A DNA stretch of 64,000 nt from Tanypteryx hageni. Its lineage: Eukaryota; Arthropoda; Insecta; Odonata; Petaluridae. Shown here one piece after another: positions 23,401 to 32,531 of the stretch (position 1 is the stretch's first letter; every line of letters begins with the position of its first letter). The position numbers were made by a program, and so were the translations under genes. The DNA lies in the NCBI GenBank assembly GCA_028673005.1, contig CM054115.1:5997501-6061500 (forward strand), read 5' to 3'. The notes beneath the pieces were generated by a model, which did not search any database, was not told the DNA's origin, and worked only from the letters and a program-made list of their open reading frames with translations.

Positions 23401-23781
23401 AGATATGAAATAAGCATGAATCTATAACAATCTTCAATATGTAGACAACAAAAGGATGGCATGGTGTACGTTTCATTTGCATTTGGGTGTCACAGCATAA
23501 ATTAGGAACCTGAACGAAAGAACAAATGAAAAAATTAAATTTTATTATTAATGATAAAATTGATTCTGATATATAATGTTATTGACTACTATTTTCCATG
23601 AAAAAGAAGCAAGGATTTAGTTACTTTGTTCCTAATTGGATTCAATTTTTTACAATTTAAAGATATGAATAAATGATTTCAAAGAATAATAAATGCAAGA
23701 ATTTCATTTCAATAACAAGTAATATATTCCTTCCCATCGTCATATTAATGGGCTTCTGCACTACTATTAAATAATACAAAC
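23401..23781. other. intron sequence beside host exon
   Basis: AT-rich; nothing recognised between the tandem repeat and the exon donor at 23781. Confidence 0.3.
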
Positions 23782-23883
23782 CACAATTGGAGTCTCCATC
23801 TCCTAAAAACTTTCTCAGGGGGTCTTGCATCCAAAAGGCCTCACACAAGCACTGCCTAGTTGACTGCTCACAGACACCATGCC
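23782..23883 (-). CDS. KIAA0319L: KIAA0319/KIAA0319L-family membrane protein, Cys-rich extracellular exon
   Basis: 102-nt exon after acceptor GTTTTAG (ends 23884) and before donor G|GTTTGT at 23781. It completes a split Gly codon and reads HGVCEQSTRQCLCEAFWM then a segment ending GDGDSNC, leaving a single G that makes Asp with the next exon's AT. Vertebrate KIAA0319L has the same string pattern: CSGHG.C ... C.CDPFWM ... DGDSNCEWS..YV, where this EGF-like Cys motif lies just before the transmembrane helix. Splice phases, order and spacing of Cys residues all agree, so this is the strongest evidence for the gene. Upstream exons with PKD domains should lie at higher coordinates on this strand but were not found. 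Confidence 0.88.
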
Positions 23884-24242
23884 CTAAAACATACAACATC
23901 AAATTTAAAGTTTGATTGAATAATTTTTGCATAAAAATCAGGCTACTGCTTATTTTCATCATTAAACTTACTAAGAATAAATTTATTATAACATGTTAAT
24001 CCTTTAAGTGACAAATTGCTATGTCAAATCTTTGATACATGAGCAGAAAGAGCACAAAGACTCAAAATAAACTTCTTGGAGTACTGTATAAATAAGTCAT
24101 CTGAAACTACAGATGTGGGTAGTTAATGGTATAATCTCATAGTAGAAAATTTAGCCAGAAACTCAGACGAGATTTCCTATCATTAAGAAAGTGTCCACTC
24201 ACTGGCTCCCTTCTATCCCTTTCAACCATTATTGCTATTATA
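23884..24242. other. intron sequence upstream of the Cys-rich exon
   Basis: Nothing recognised. Confidence 0.3.
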
Positions 24243-24731
24243 TACAGGCAGTACCCTACTTATGTATTTAATTCATTCCATGAAACCTAATGTAAGTCAA
24301 AAATTACCTAAGTCAGAAATTACTCTTACACGTATGCTCATTTATGTTTAAAAAGTTAGAAAAATGCACATTTGCATAACATAATTTAGGTGCATTCGGA
24401 TATTTATTATAATTATTGTGCACTTATAATTTGGTGAAAAAGTATGTATTAAAAATTTCAATAAATCTTGGATATAAGTTCAGATACACCAAAAACGATT
24501 GGGATACATATTTCCCATATAAAAGCATTGCACTCGTTACCACGCTAATAAAAAAATTTCATTGTTAGAAATTTTCTTGAAATTATGTATTAATAATTTC
24601 GTAAAAAGCTGGTATATACATTCAAATACAAATTTTAAAAAAGCATGATAAATGCAGTATGTCAAACTAACACGAGCACAACAAGTAAAAGCAGAAATGC
24701 GCACTCTCAGGCAATGAATCAGCCAGCATTG

Positions 24732-25632
24732 TACAGGGTGAACACATATTAAAGTACAATTTGAAAGTCTTATAACTTTTTATTAAAGTCACCTATTGGA
24801 AAAAGAATTGCTGTACAACAAAGGCTCAACATTCAAGTGTCCCACCATACAGCTGGAAGTTTACAGGTCTCCCACTAGAGGCATGGCGAGAGATGAACTA
24901 ATAATGGCAGATTACAGTGGCAGTAAGCGTGCGTTTTGCTGTTTTGCATTTGAATTTGTGATAAAGCAACATTTCACGTAAGTGGAACAGTTAATAGGCA
25001 TAACGTGTGGATATGGGGAGGATAACCACCTAGACTCACAGTTGAACATCAACGCCACTCTCTGAAAGTGAATGTCTTTCGTGCTATGAGTGTTACAAAG
25101 GTTTATGGACAATTCTTCTTTGCTGAGAAAACAGTGACTGGAATCACATGCTGGAGCTGTTCCTTACACTCCAGTTGCAAGACACTGAGGTAGCAGACAT
25201 CCTGTTCCAACAGAACAGCGCTCTGCCTCATTATCACCAGAACATGACATCTTTCCTTATTGCCACATTTTCCAACAATTGGGTTGGTCGAGGTGGACCT
25301 ATCAGGTGGCAGACACGGTCACCTGACCTCACACCCCTTGATTTCCATTTCTGGGGATACGTCAAGGACAAAGTTTATGTTCCTCCTCCGCCACCATCCT
25401 TAAGAGGAACTATGAGACTGAATCCATTATGCAGTAACGAGTGTCAATAAAGATATGCTACATAGAGTATGGGATGAGATTCCTTTCAGGTCGGATGTGT
25501 GCCCCATGGAAGCCACATTGAGCACCTGTAAACAAAAACTTGAATGTTGGGCCTTTGTTGCATAGCAATTCTTTTTCCAATATGTGATGAATAAAAAGTT
25601 ATAAGCATTTCAAATTGCACTTTAATTCATGT
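24732..25632 (+). mobile_element. decayed Tc1/mariner-type element with ~110-bp terminal inverted repeats
   Basis: Left end TACAGGGTGAACACATATTA and right end inverted share about 110 bp, including TATAACTTTTTATT, TTGGAAAAAGAATTGCT and CAACATTCAAG. TA lies at both outer edges. Within, 25148-25400 encodes a frameshifted transposase fragment: LFQQNSALPHYHQN, GRGGPIRWQTRSPDLTPLDF and WGYVKDKVYVPP. In intact relatives the QQDGAPPH Asp and the SPDLTPLD Asp are catalytic; here the first is changed to Asn (QQNSALPH). A non-functional copy. Confidence 0.85.
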
Positions 25633-25734
25633 ATAGCTCTTTCAAAAGCTTGTGGCGGCTGTGCAGAAGTCGAAAATAAGTCCGGATGAGTCCATTAGTG
25701 AAACGTCACAACCGCGGGGGTGAGGGTAGCATTC

Positions 25735-25795
25735 GCGTGGAGAAAAACCCTTCACTCTCTCCTGAGGTTAGCTTGGGTTAGCTCCACGCGGTCAA
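25735..25795. other. hairpin-forming GC-rich segment upstream of DDE transposase
   Basis: CGCGTGGAG at about 25734 and CTCCACGCG at about 25782 are perfect inverted repeats. They may belong to the end of the neighbouring element or its promoter; not resolved. Confidence 0.3.
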
Positions 25796-25904
25796 GTTCT
25801 TGTACCAACTTCTGTGCTTTATACTTTTTACTTTTATATTTTTGTTATCGTTATTTTTCATCGCTGTTTTGATTATTTTGTTTTTGAGCCTTTATTATAT
25901 AGTT

Positions 25905-26035
25905 TTTGTTATTTCGTTTTTGTTATTTCGTTTTTGTTATTTCGTTTTTGTTATTTCGTTTTGTTATTTCGTTTTTGTTATACCTTTTTCGTTAATTCGT
26001 TTTCGTTATTTCGTTTTCATTGCTTAGTTTTGTTA
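25905..26035. repeat. TTTTTGTTATTTCG tandem minisatellite
   Basis: A 14-bp unit (TTTTTGTTATTTCG) repeats about four times perfectly and then degenerately, just upstream of the transposase start codon. Confidence 0.85.
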
Positions 26036-26053
26036 AACTCGTTTACTGCCAAC

Positions 26054-27392
26054 ATGGATACCCCTCCATCAACCTCCAAGCTAGGGAATAAGAGAGTCAT
26101 TCACAGCCAGGCATGGGAGATACTTCACAACGTGATCAAGTTCATGAAGAAGGAAGCTTCTGAAGGAATTAGTATTCCTCTTAATAAGATATATGACCGA
26201 GTAGAAGAAGCCACTGGCGTTTCAATTCGCACCCTACAGCGTATCTCGAAGGAAGGAGAAGAGATTGCTCAAGGCTGCAGAGCCTCCTTTTCGTCTCCCC
26301 GGAAACAAAAACTGCAGCTATCTCCGAAATCAACGGTGGACGAATTTGATGTCCAGGTGATCCGAAGAATAGTGCATCAGTTCCATACACAGGAAAGAAA
26401 ACACCCGACTCTTGGTGCTATGCTACCGGCGATCAAAGCGAACACAGGCTTCAAAGGGAAAGTCGGTTCACTTAGAATCCTTCTTAAAAACATTGGATTC
26501 AGGTAAGTGTATTGACGACATATTAATTATTACTGTAGAAATTTTGTAATAATAACATCTCACAATAAATTTATATCATCCCAGGTGGAGGAAAACTGCT
26601 TCCAATAAGCGCATTTTATGCGAACGGAGTGATATTCGTTTGAAGCGAATCGCATATTTAAGAGCAATAAGGAGATATAGAGAGGAAGGACGGTCAATTG
26701 TTTATACTGACGAAAGTTATATTCATTCCACGCACTCTGCTCCATATCAATGGTCGAGCGGGGATGACACGGGATTAAAAGTTCCTGTATCTAAGGGTCA
26801 GCAACTCATTATTATTCATGCAGGTATGAGTAATTTATTATATTAATGTACATGTGAAAGTAATTATATGATTTCCATTGACTACAGATAGGATATACGT
26901 TCATTTTTTTAAGGTGGAGAATTTGGATTTGTGCCGCAGTCACTTCTAATTTTTAAATCGGGTCTGAAAACAGGAGATTACAAGGGGAATGCAGTACTCA
27001 ATGGCTGAAACTAAACTCGAGTTGTACGATAAAATTAAGAAAATTAAGCCAGCTCATAAAATTTTTGCTGTGGATAAATATTAGTCGAGCATGGACATTT
27101 GACGCTTAGGCTGCCTCCGTATCATCCTGAATTCAACCCAATCGAAAATATTTGGGGTATATTAAAGAATTGGGTAGGCTCAAGAAACACAAGTTTTAAA
27201 CTAAATGAGGTGAAGATATTAGTGGAAGAAAAATGTGCAGATATCGGGAAAGCAGAGTGGCAGAATGTATGCGAACGTGTAAAAAAAACTGAAGCTGAAT
27301 ATATAAAAAACGAGTTGATAATGGATGATATTGTGAATGAGGTTATCATAACTTCGGATTCAGAATCCGGAGATACAGATTCAGCTGAATAA
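26054..27392 (+). pseudogene. Tc1/mariner (IS630)-type DDE transposase with two introns, internally deleted
   Basis: The ATG at 26054 opens a frame with a long N-terminal DNA-binding region (IRTLQRIS, LRILLKNIGFR). Two short introns with consensus sites fit the frame: 26503-26584 (AG|GTAAGT...CCCAG) and 26824-26913 (AG|GTATGA...TTTAAG). Catalytic region: YTDESYIHSTHS (first Asp), KVPVSKGQQLIIIHAG, GFVPQSLL and, after a deletion and stop near 27008, LRLPPYHPEFNPIENIW (third acidic residue, Glu). The block holding the second catalytic Asp (VVMDN.PYH in the relative at 52014) is missing. The frame ends with an acidic tail at 27392. The same family is present at 51256-52564. Confidence 0.85.
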
Positions 27393-27956
27393 AATATTAT
27401 TGATGAAAATGTATCGATGTGAATGTGTATAATAAAACCTTTCTTTGAAATATTTACTTTTCTTTTTTTGGAAATCCTTTCCTCTATCGTAGCTGACTTT
27501 CCATTAAATTGCGGGTATCATACGATATGAATAAGAGCAAAATCGTATTACCACAACCTATTGTTGATAAACGACCGGATATTACTTAGTATTACTTTCT
27601 TAGGTTGGCTACGCTGGCAGGCGGCAACACCATTCAGCTCACTTTCCCCTTAAGCTTCCCACTCCCTGACCATTCCCCTCCATGTCACGTGACAGTTCGC
27701 GCATCTCACCGCCATAAGCTTTTAAGACATCTATACACCATGTATATAAATTATTTTATTATAATTATATAAAAATATTTATTAATATATAGTATATTTA
27801 CAATACAATATGCATCTATTGATTAAATAATGTATAATAATGTTAGAACAAATTTTATATTATATAAATAGGAAACATTCCCGGCATTGAATCTATATGT
27901 AAAGTTGGAAATATATAAGTTGAGTCACCCATAAGTCTGGGACTGCCTGTATATGC
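27393..27956. other. downstream flank, AT-rich
   Basis: Contains a GC-richer stretch at 27600-27725 and the Tigger-type end near 27930-27957. No gene seen. Confidence 0.3.
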
Positions 27957-28040
27957 TTGAGAAAAAGGAAAGTTTGTAATGATGGTGGCAACAAGGTGTT
28001 GGAGGAAGTCCAGTGGACACTGGAGGTATTGTAGTCACAC
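27957..28040 (-). repeat. diverged PLE terminal-repeat fragment
   Basis: The reverse complement resembles the PLE-A/PLE-B terminal repeat around its intron (AGTGTCCACTGGACTTCC, CCAACACCTTGTTGCCACC, CTTTCCTTTTTC). It represents a third, more diverged subfamily; no coding part. Confidence 0.6.
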
Positions 28041-28067
28041 CAGAAAACACAATACAACAAGCAGGGA

Positions 28068-28425
28068 TGTATACGCATCGCAGAACTTGGTGGCACTTGC
28101 GCAGAAGACCCTTTTCAGTGGAAGGGGTCATTGTCTAATAACTTCCTCGACGCGGGGGAGAAAGGCAGTCTCCGCGTGTGTCCGCCAGGGTACCTGCGGT
28201 CGCATTCCTTCGTTGCCAACTTTAAAATGGTTTCTCTCGCTCACTCCACTCGAAAAGACCGCACGCCCTCTCCAGGGTTAATGCGATTATTTTGGCAGCT
28301 CTGCCTGCCATGCGCTCTCCTCTCCCCTCCACTCCCTCTGCATACCCCTTCCATGCACGCTTTCCCCTCCCTGACGTCATGCTTCGCGCAAGCGAGTGCT
28401 ACCAAGTTCTGCGATGCCTATACAC
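28068..28425. mobile_element. GC-rich MITE with ~38-bp terminal inverted repeats
   Basis: GTATACGCATCGCAGAACTT at 28069 is matched by the reverse complement of the right end (28386-28424). The interior (28140-28380) is GC-rich against an AT-rich background, so short open frames there are not meaningful. Superfamily unknown. Confidence 0.6.
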
Positions 28426-28891
28426 AGGTTTCCTGTGGTACAGAAGTGCTTTTCATTGAATTCGCTGCAGTATAATTGTATACCTTCCCATTTCATAATT
28501 ACAGAAAAATTCTAACCTTGATATTCTGGTAACCCTGTATAGTTGACCAGTTGAAATATACTTTTTTGGTTATTTATTTATATGAAGATTATCTATACCA
28601 TATTTGCTTAAAATCCATGGAGTCAGTTCTCTAGAAATACGTGTAAAAATATTATTTTAATTATACATAATTTCCAGCAACTGTTGGTGAATGTGATAAA
28701 TAAACAGTATCAGTGTGAAACATCAGGGTAATTATACAGGTTTAATGTACTAAACAAAAACAACAACAACCATTTCTCATGGTTTTAAAAAATAAATTTT
28801 TATTCAACTGAAATTATTTAAATATAATTTGATAACATTTTAAAAATTCAAATGAAAACATTGAATGAGAAAAATGATTTTATGTATTTAA

Positions 28892-29705
28892 CCATTGAGT
28901 ACTCGCATATGGGTCGAATCGACCCAGATCAAATTTAAATGTTCATATCTTTTTACTTGATATGTGTATAGCTTCATTCTTCTAGTAGTTGAGTTTGATG
29001 ATGCATTAAATGTGTTAAATGCTTTCATGGGTCCCAAATCGAATATTTAAAGATGTAGATGAGCAAATAACTTGGAAAGGACACCAGTGGCGGCTCGTAG
29101 CTAAAATTAGTGGGGGTGCTGCGCATCTTTTTCATAAACTGGGGGATGGCTACTGAAGTACTGACATTAAGCTTAAGGAATATATATTGTACTACAAAAA
29201 TAAAGAAAGTATTAAAGAAAAAAGGACTCGTTATATTAAATGTTTTCGATAATATCAAGTAGAAATAGGGGGTGCTGCAGTTCCGCAGTGCCTATACACG
29301 AGCCGCCACTGAAGGACACACTAGGAGCATTAGAAATTTGCACATTAACTGGAAAATATCAACCTGGCAATGGCAATGATAGCCTGGGAACCTCCCTAAG
29401 ACTGCCCAATACAATCCCAAACAAGGTAAAACAACATCTTTTCTTAGATCAATGTTAATTGTTAATTTTGATTTTCTTGGGCCCAATATTATTTTGAAAT
29501 AAATATTTCCAAATAAATTGTTGATGAGTTATAAAAAATTAATTAAGCTGTTTTTTATTTTGTATTGAGATATTTTTAGGATTACTAATAATTTTTAAAA
29601 ATATTTTGGCCTTCTAATCATTCTTTCTTAAGCTTTAAAATACATGGGTCGATTCAACCCAGCAAGAGTACCTGCATCACAATTTATAGCATGAGTATTC
29701 GAGGG
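28892..29705. mobile_element. piggyBac-type MITE with TTAA duplications
   Basis: TTAA at 28888-28891 and 29706-29709 flank an 814-bp element. The ends share subterminal inverted motifs (left GGGTCGAATCGACCCAG, right GGGTCGATTCAACCCAG) and start CC / end GG, typical of piggyBac-mobilised elements. It carries a nested hAT MITE. Confidence 0.8.
29085..29311. mobile_element. hAT MITE nested in the piggyBac-type MITE
   Basis: 227 bp with terminal inverted repeats CAGTGGCGGCTCGT / ACGAGCCGCCACTG and an exact 8-bp target duplication AAGGACAC at 29077-29084 and 29312-29319. Confidence 0.92.
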
Positions 29706-29709
29706 TTAA

Positions 29710-30386
29710 ACAAGGTTGCAAAGTATTTGACTATCTCAGCAACTGCAATTATTATATTAATACAGTTAACCTTTGCCAATTTAGCGACAATTAATTTAGC
29801 GCATTCTCGTGAAGATAATTTGGTATCTCCAGTATCTATATCTTGAATCTTAATTAGCTTTTCTTTGCAAATGATGAATTGATTCCTTGTGTATTATAGC
29901 TGAGCCAGTTTCCCATGTTTGGTTCCATAACAGATAAAATTTATATCGTCTTCAACACCTAAAACAATAAGTGCTAATAATACATTTCACGAGTCACTTC
30001 TCGCTCGATTTACGCAAAGGAAAACATAGTCTCACAGTATCTCCTATTTTACCAATGGGAAAATTTTTCTTAGAGATTTTTTAAATTTTTTTCCTGCTTG
30101 TGCTTTTCGAGAATTGATTTAGCAGTTTTTCACTTTTGCATTGCACTAGCTCTTTCCTCTTGCGCAAAAGAGATTCACATTCATACCAGTTCCTCATTTT
30201 CCATTTTCTCACTATTCTTATCCGGGCTTCCTCTCGCATGTATTCAATTTCATCGTTAATATCTTTAAAAGGTTTGATCGTTTTCAACCATATTATTAAT
30301 AATTATCTTGAAGATCTTCTTCTCTTTTTATATATCTGATATGAAAAAACAGAATCTGTTGTTGTAATTGGTTATTATTCATAATG
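29710..30386. other. AT-rich, nothing recognised
   Basis: Short open frames on both strands without family resemblance. Confidence 0.3.
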
Positions 30387-30603
30387 ACTGGTAAAAGTGA
30401 TTAATGAGGTGGAATTAATCAAATTAACCGACTGGCTTGGTAATTATCCATAATTGCAGATTATTGTTCATAATCGCCAATTAATCAATTTTACCTTAAC
30501 ACACACATACATACATATATATGTATGTATGTATGAGTGTGTTAAGGTAAAATTGATTAATCAGTTAATTTGATCAATTCCACCTCATTAATCACTTTTA
30601 CCA

Positions 30604-30605
<2 letters not shown>
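30387..30605. repeat. long imperfect hairpin (inverted repeat) with palindromic microsatellite centre
   Basis: Left arm starts ACTGGTAAAAGTGATTAATG; the right arm ends with its reverse complement at 30605. Inner arms (TTAATCAATTTTACCTTAAC and complement) meet at CATACATATATATGTATG. The left arm has about 48 bp absent from the right arm. It adjoins an (AT)n run at 30606-30640. Confidence 0.9.

Positions 30606-30640
<35 letters not shown>
30606..30640. repeat. (AT)n microsatellite
   Basis: Pure TA repeat between the hairpin and the outer edge of a minus-strand PLE-B. Confidence 0.95.
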
Positions 30641-30643
<3 letters not shown>

Positions 30644-30942
30644 ATAGCAACAAAATGTTGGGATGAGGAAGCCCAGTGAACACTCACCAATCAGACGACT
30701 TCAGGTTGGCGAGGCCCTGGGGATGTCGCAGTGACATACATAAAAGAACACTAAAACAGCACAGAAACATCACAAACGTAGAAGCTTTCGGAGTTATTCC
30801 TTCATCAGTTACAGAGAGAGAACTGATGGCAGTGACACTGGGTGGAGGCATGGGGGTGGAAGGGTAGTGTCGAGGATTGGAGGATACAGAGGGGGTTGGG
30901 GATTGGTAGGGGGTTGGGAGAAGACAGAAAGGGGGTGAAAAG
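30641..30942 (-). repeat. PLE-B terminal repeat and 3' UTR, minus strand
   Basis: Reverse complement of the 50640-50935 type. Includes a hammerhead-like core on minus: CTGATGA 30808-30802, GGA/TCC stem II, GAAA 30789-30786, then GCTT. Confidence 0.85.
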
Positions 30943-31957
30943 CTATCGAAGGTTGAGGCCAGGGGGAGTGAAGGAGTTTAGGAGATGGATATGCGAAAGC
31001 TCCCACTAACGGAGTTGGGGTGCCGAAGCATTGTCGAGGAGAGCGCGAATGACTCTCACTGTGAAGCAGTTGTTGAACTTTAAATTACGTTGGTTCGCAT
31101 GAACGGCCACCGGCAGCGGTCATTTGAGAATGACGCTGTTGCGGTGACTGTTCATGCGGATGTTGAGGGGATTGCTGGTGAGTAAAAGGCGGGACATTGG
31201 GTGCATCTAAGGTAAATGATATTGCGGGTGGTGCAGTTGGTGGTAGAAGTTATGGGGTAGGTGATGTTGGTTGTGGGACTGGAGAAGGAGTTGCAGGGGG
31301 GTTTATTGGGCATGTGAGACATCGGGGTCTACCGCAGGGGTAAGATCCGGCAGGGTGTAAAGGCGTGGGTGCTGGGGGTTCATTCTTCCATAGAATATTT
31401 GCCAGATTAGGGGGACGGCGGAAGGAGAGCATCGGTGGTCTAGGAAATGGAATCTGATGAGGGGAGGATGTGAGGATAAGGTGGGCGGCTTTTAGGATAT
31501 TTTTCAGAATGTCGTGGATGCCGGGGAAATAAAGGGTGGTTAGGGTGAGTTGGGAGGTGGAATCGGTGGTGGTGTGGGTATTGGGGTGGGAGTTAGGGGT
31601 GGCGGGTGCGACTGCCCGCCGGATTTGGTCTCGGATCAGATCCGGCGGGTATCCGCGCTGTAAGAAGGCATGTTCGAGAGTGGAGCAGTACTCGGACAGT
31701 GAATCTCTGTCCGAGCAGATTCTCCGCCCTCTTCGGGCTAGGGCATAGGGAATAGAGGTTTTGGTGTGGAGGGGATGGCAGCTGTCAAATTGGAGATATT
31801 GAAGGCGGTTAGAAGGCTTGAGGTGCACGCTGGTGTGGATTTTGTTTTCCCGGATGGAGAGATTGACATCCAGGAAGGTGATGTTGGAGGCAGAGGAGTG
31901 GTGGGTGAAGGAAAGAGTGGGATGGGATAAGAGGCGTTGTAAAAAGGATTGTAGGGA
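30943..31957 (-). pseudogene. PLE-B: Penelope-like element C-terminal fragment
   Basis: 5'-truncated copy starting at SLQSFLQRL, after the RT catalytic motif. It reads SNITFLDVNLSIREN, TKTSIPYALARRGRRIC, the Cys cluster CGRPRCLTC and, after frameshifts near 31250 and a short deletion near 31185, the GIY-YIG end and GLNLR stop at 30943-30945. About the same protein as the PLE-B copy at 49128-50626 with scattered changes. The 5' end abuts a short (TA)n at 31958-31973. Confidence 0.85.
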
Positions 31958-31974
31958 GTGTATATATATATATA

Positions 31975-32236
31975 CACACACGTAAAAGAACACTAAAACA
32001 CAGAAACATCACAAACGTAGAACCTTTCGGAGTTATTCCTTCATCAGCTATAGAGAGAGAACTGCGTTTGTGATGTTTCTGTGTTTTAGTGTTCATTTAT
32101 GTGTGTCACTTCGACATCCCCGGGGCCTCGCCAACCTGAAGTCGTCCGATTGGTGAGTGTTCACTGGGTTTCCTCATCCCAACACCTTGTTGACATCCAT
32201 TTATCTATTTTACCTTTCCTTTTCCGTAAGCTGTTA
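31975..32236. repeat. two PLE-B terminal-repeat pieces joined head to head
   Basis: 31975-32065 is minus-oriented (hammerhead box CTGATGA at 32047-32041, GAAA at 32028-32025); 32066-32236 is plus-oriented and contains the short intron (GTGAGTGT at 32153 to CCGTAAG at 32230, 78 nt). The junction GAGAACTG|CGTTTGTG creates a fold-back. Confidence 0.8.
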
Positions 32237-32270
32237 TATATATATATATATACTCTTTCGCTGAAGAAGG

Positions 32271-32310
32271 GCATAGGCCCGATAAGCTTGCGTGTGTTTT
32301 TTTGTCTTTT
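32271..32310 (+). ncRNA. degenerate hammerhead-like motif, PLE-A 5' terminal repeat
   Basis: CTGAAGA at 32271-32277 fits CUGANGA; stem II GGGC/GCCC is strong; but the expected GAAA is GATAA, followed by the palindrome AAGCTT. The same form recurs at 35510, 48232 and (minus) 18602-18596. Likely a relic or a variant. Confidence 0.4.
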
Positions 32311-32531
32311 TGTGTTAATGTGTTTCACGTGTCTCTTCGACGCCCCCAGCAGCCTGCCAGCTTGGTCCTCAACTTGGTAAGTGTCTGCTGGGCTTCCCAC
32401 CTTGTTGCCACCCTCATCGCTACCTTGTCTTTTCCTTTAGTTAATATATATACCGTCCTTTTTTCTCCTTTTTTGTCTATATCTTTACGTTTCTTTCCTG
32501 TCGTCTTTTCCTCTTATCTTTCTCTTCCACC

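Larger units (their letters stand above)
24243..27957. mobile_element. possible composite bounded by pogo/Tigger-type terminal repeats
   Basis: Left end TATACAGGCAGTACCCTACT and the reverse complement of the right end, ATACAGGCAGTCCCAGACTT, face inward. They may be the two ends of one Tigger element now filled with younger insertions (24732-25632 and 26054-27392), or two separate ends. Confidence 0.4.

Noticed and set aside
28131..28475. Coding exon in the GC-rich block
   Set aside because: The block lies between inverted repeats of a MITE, and its open frame shows no family pattern or splice sites.
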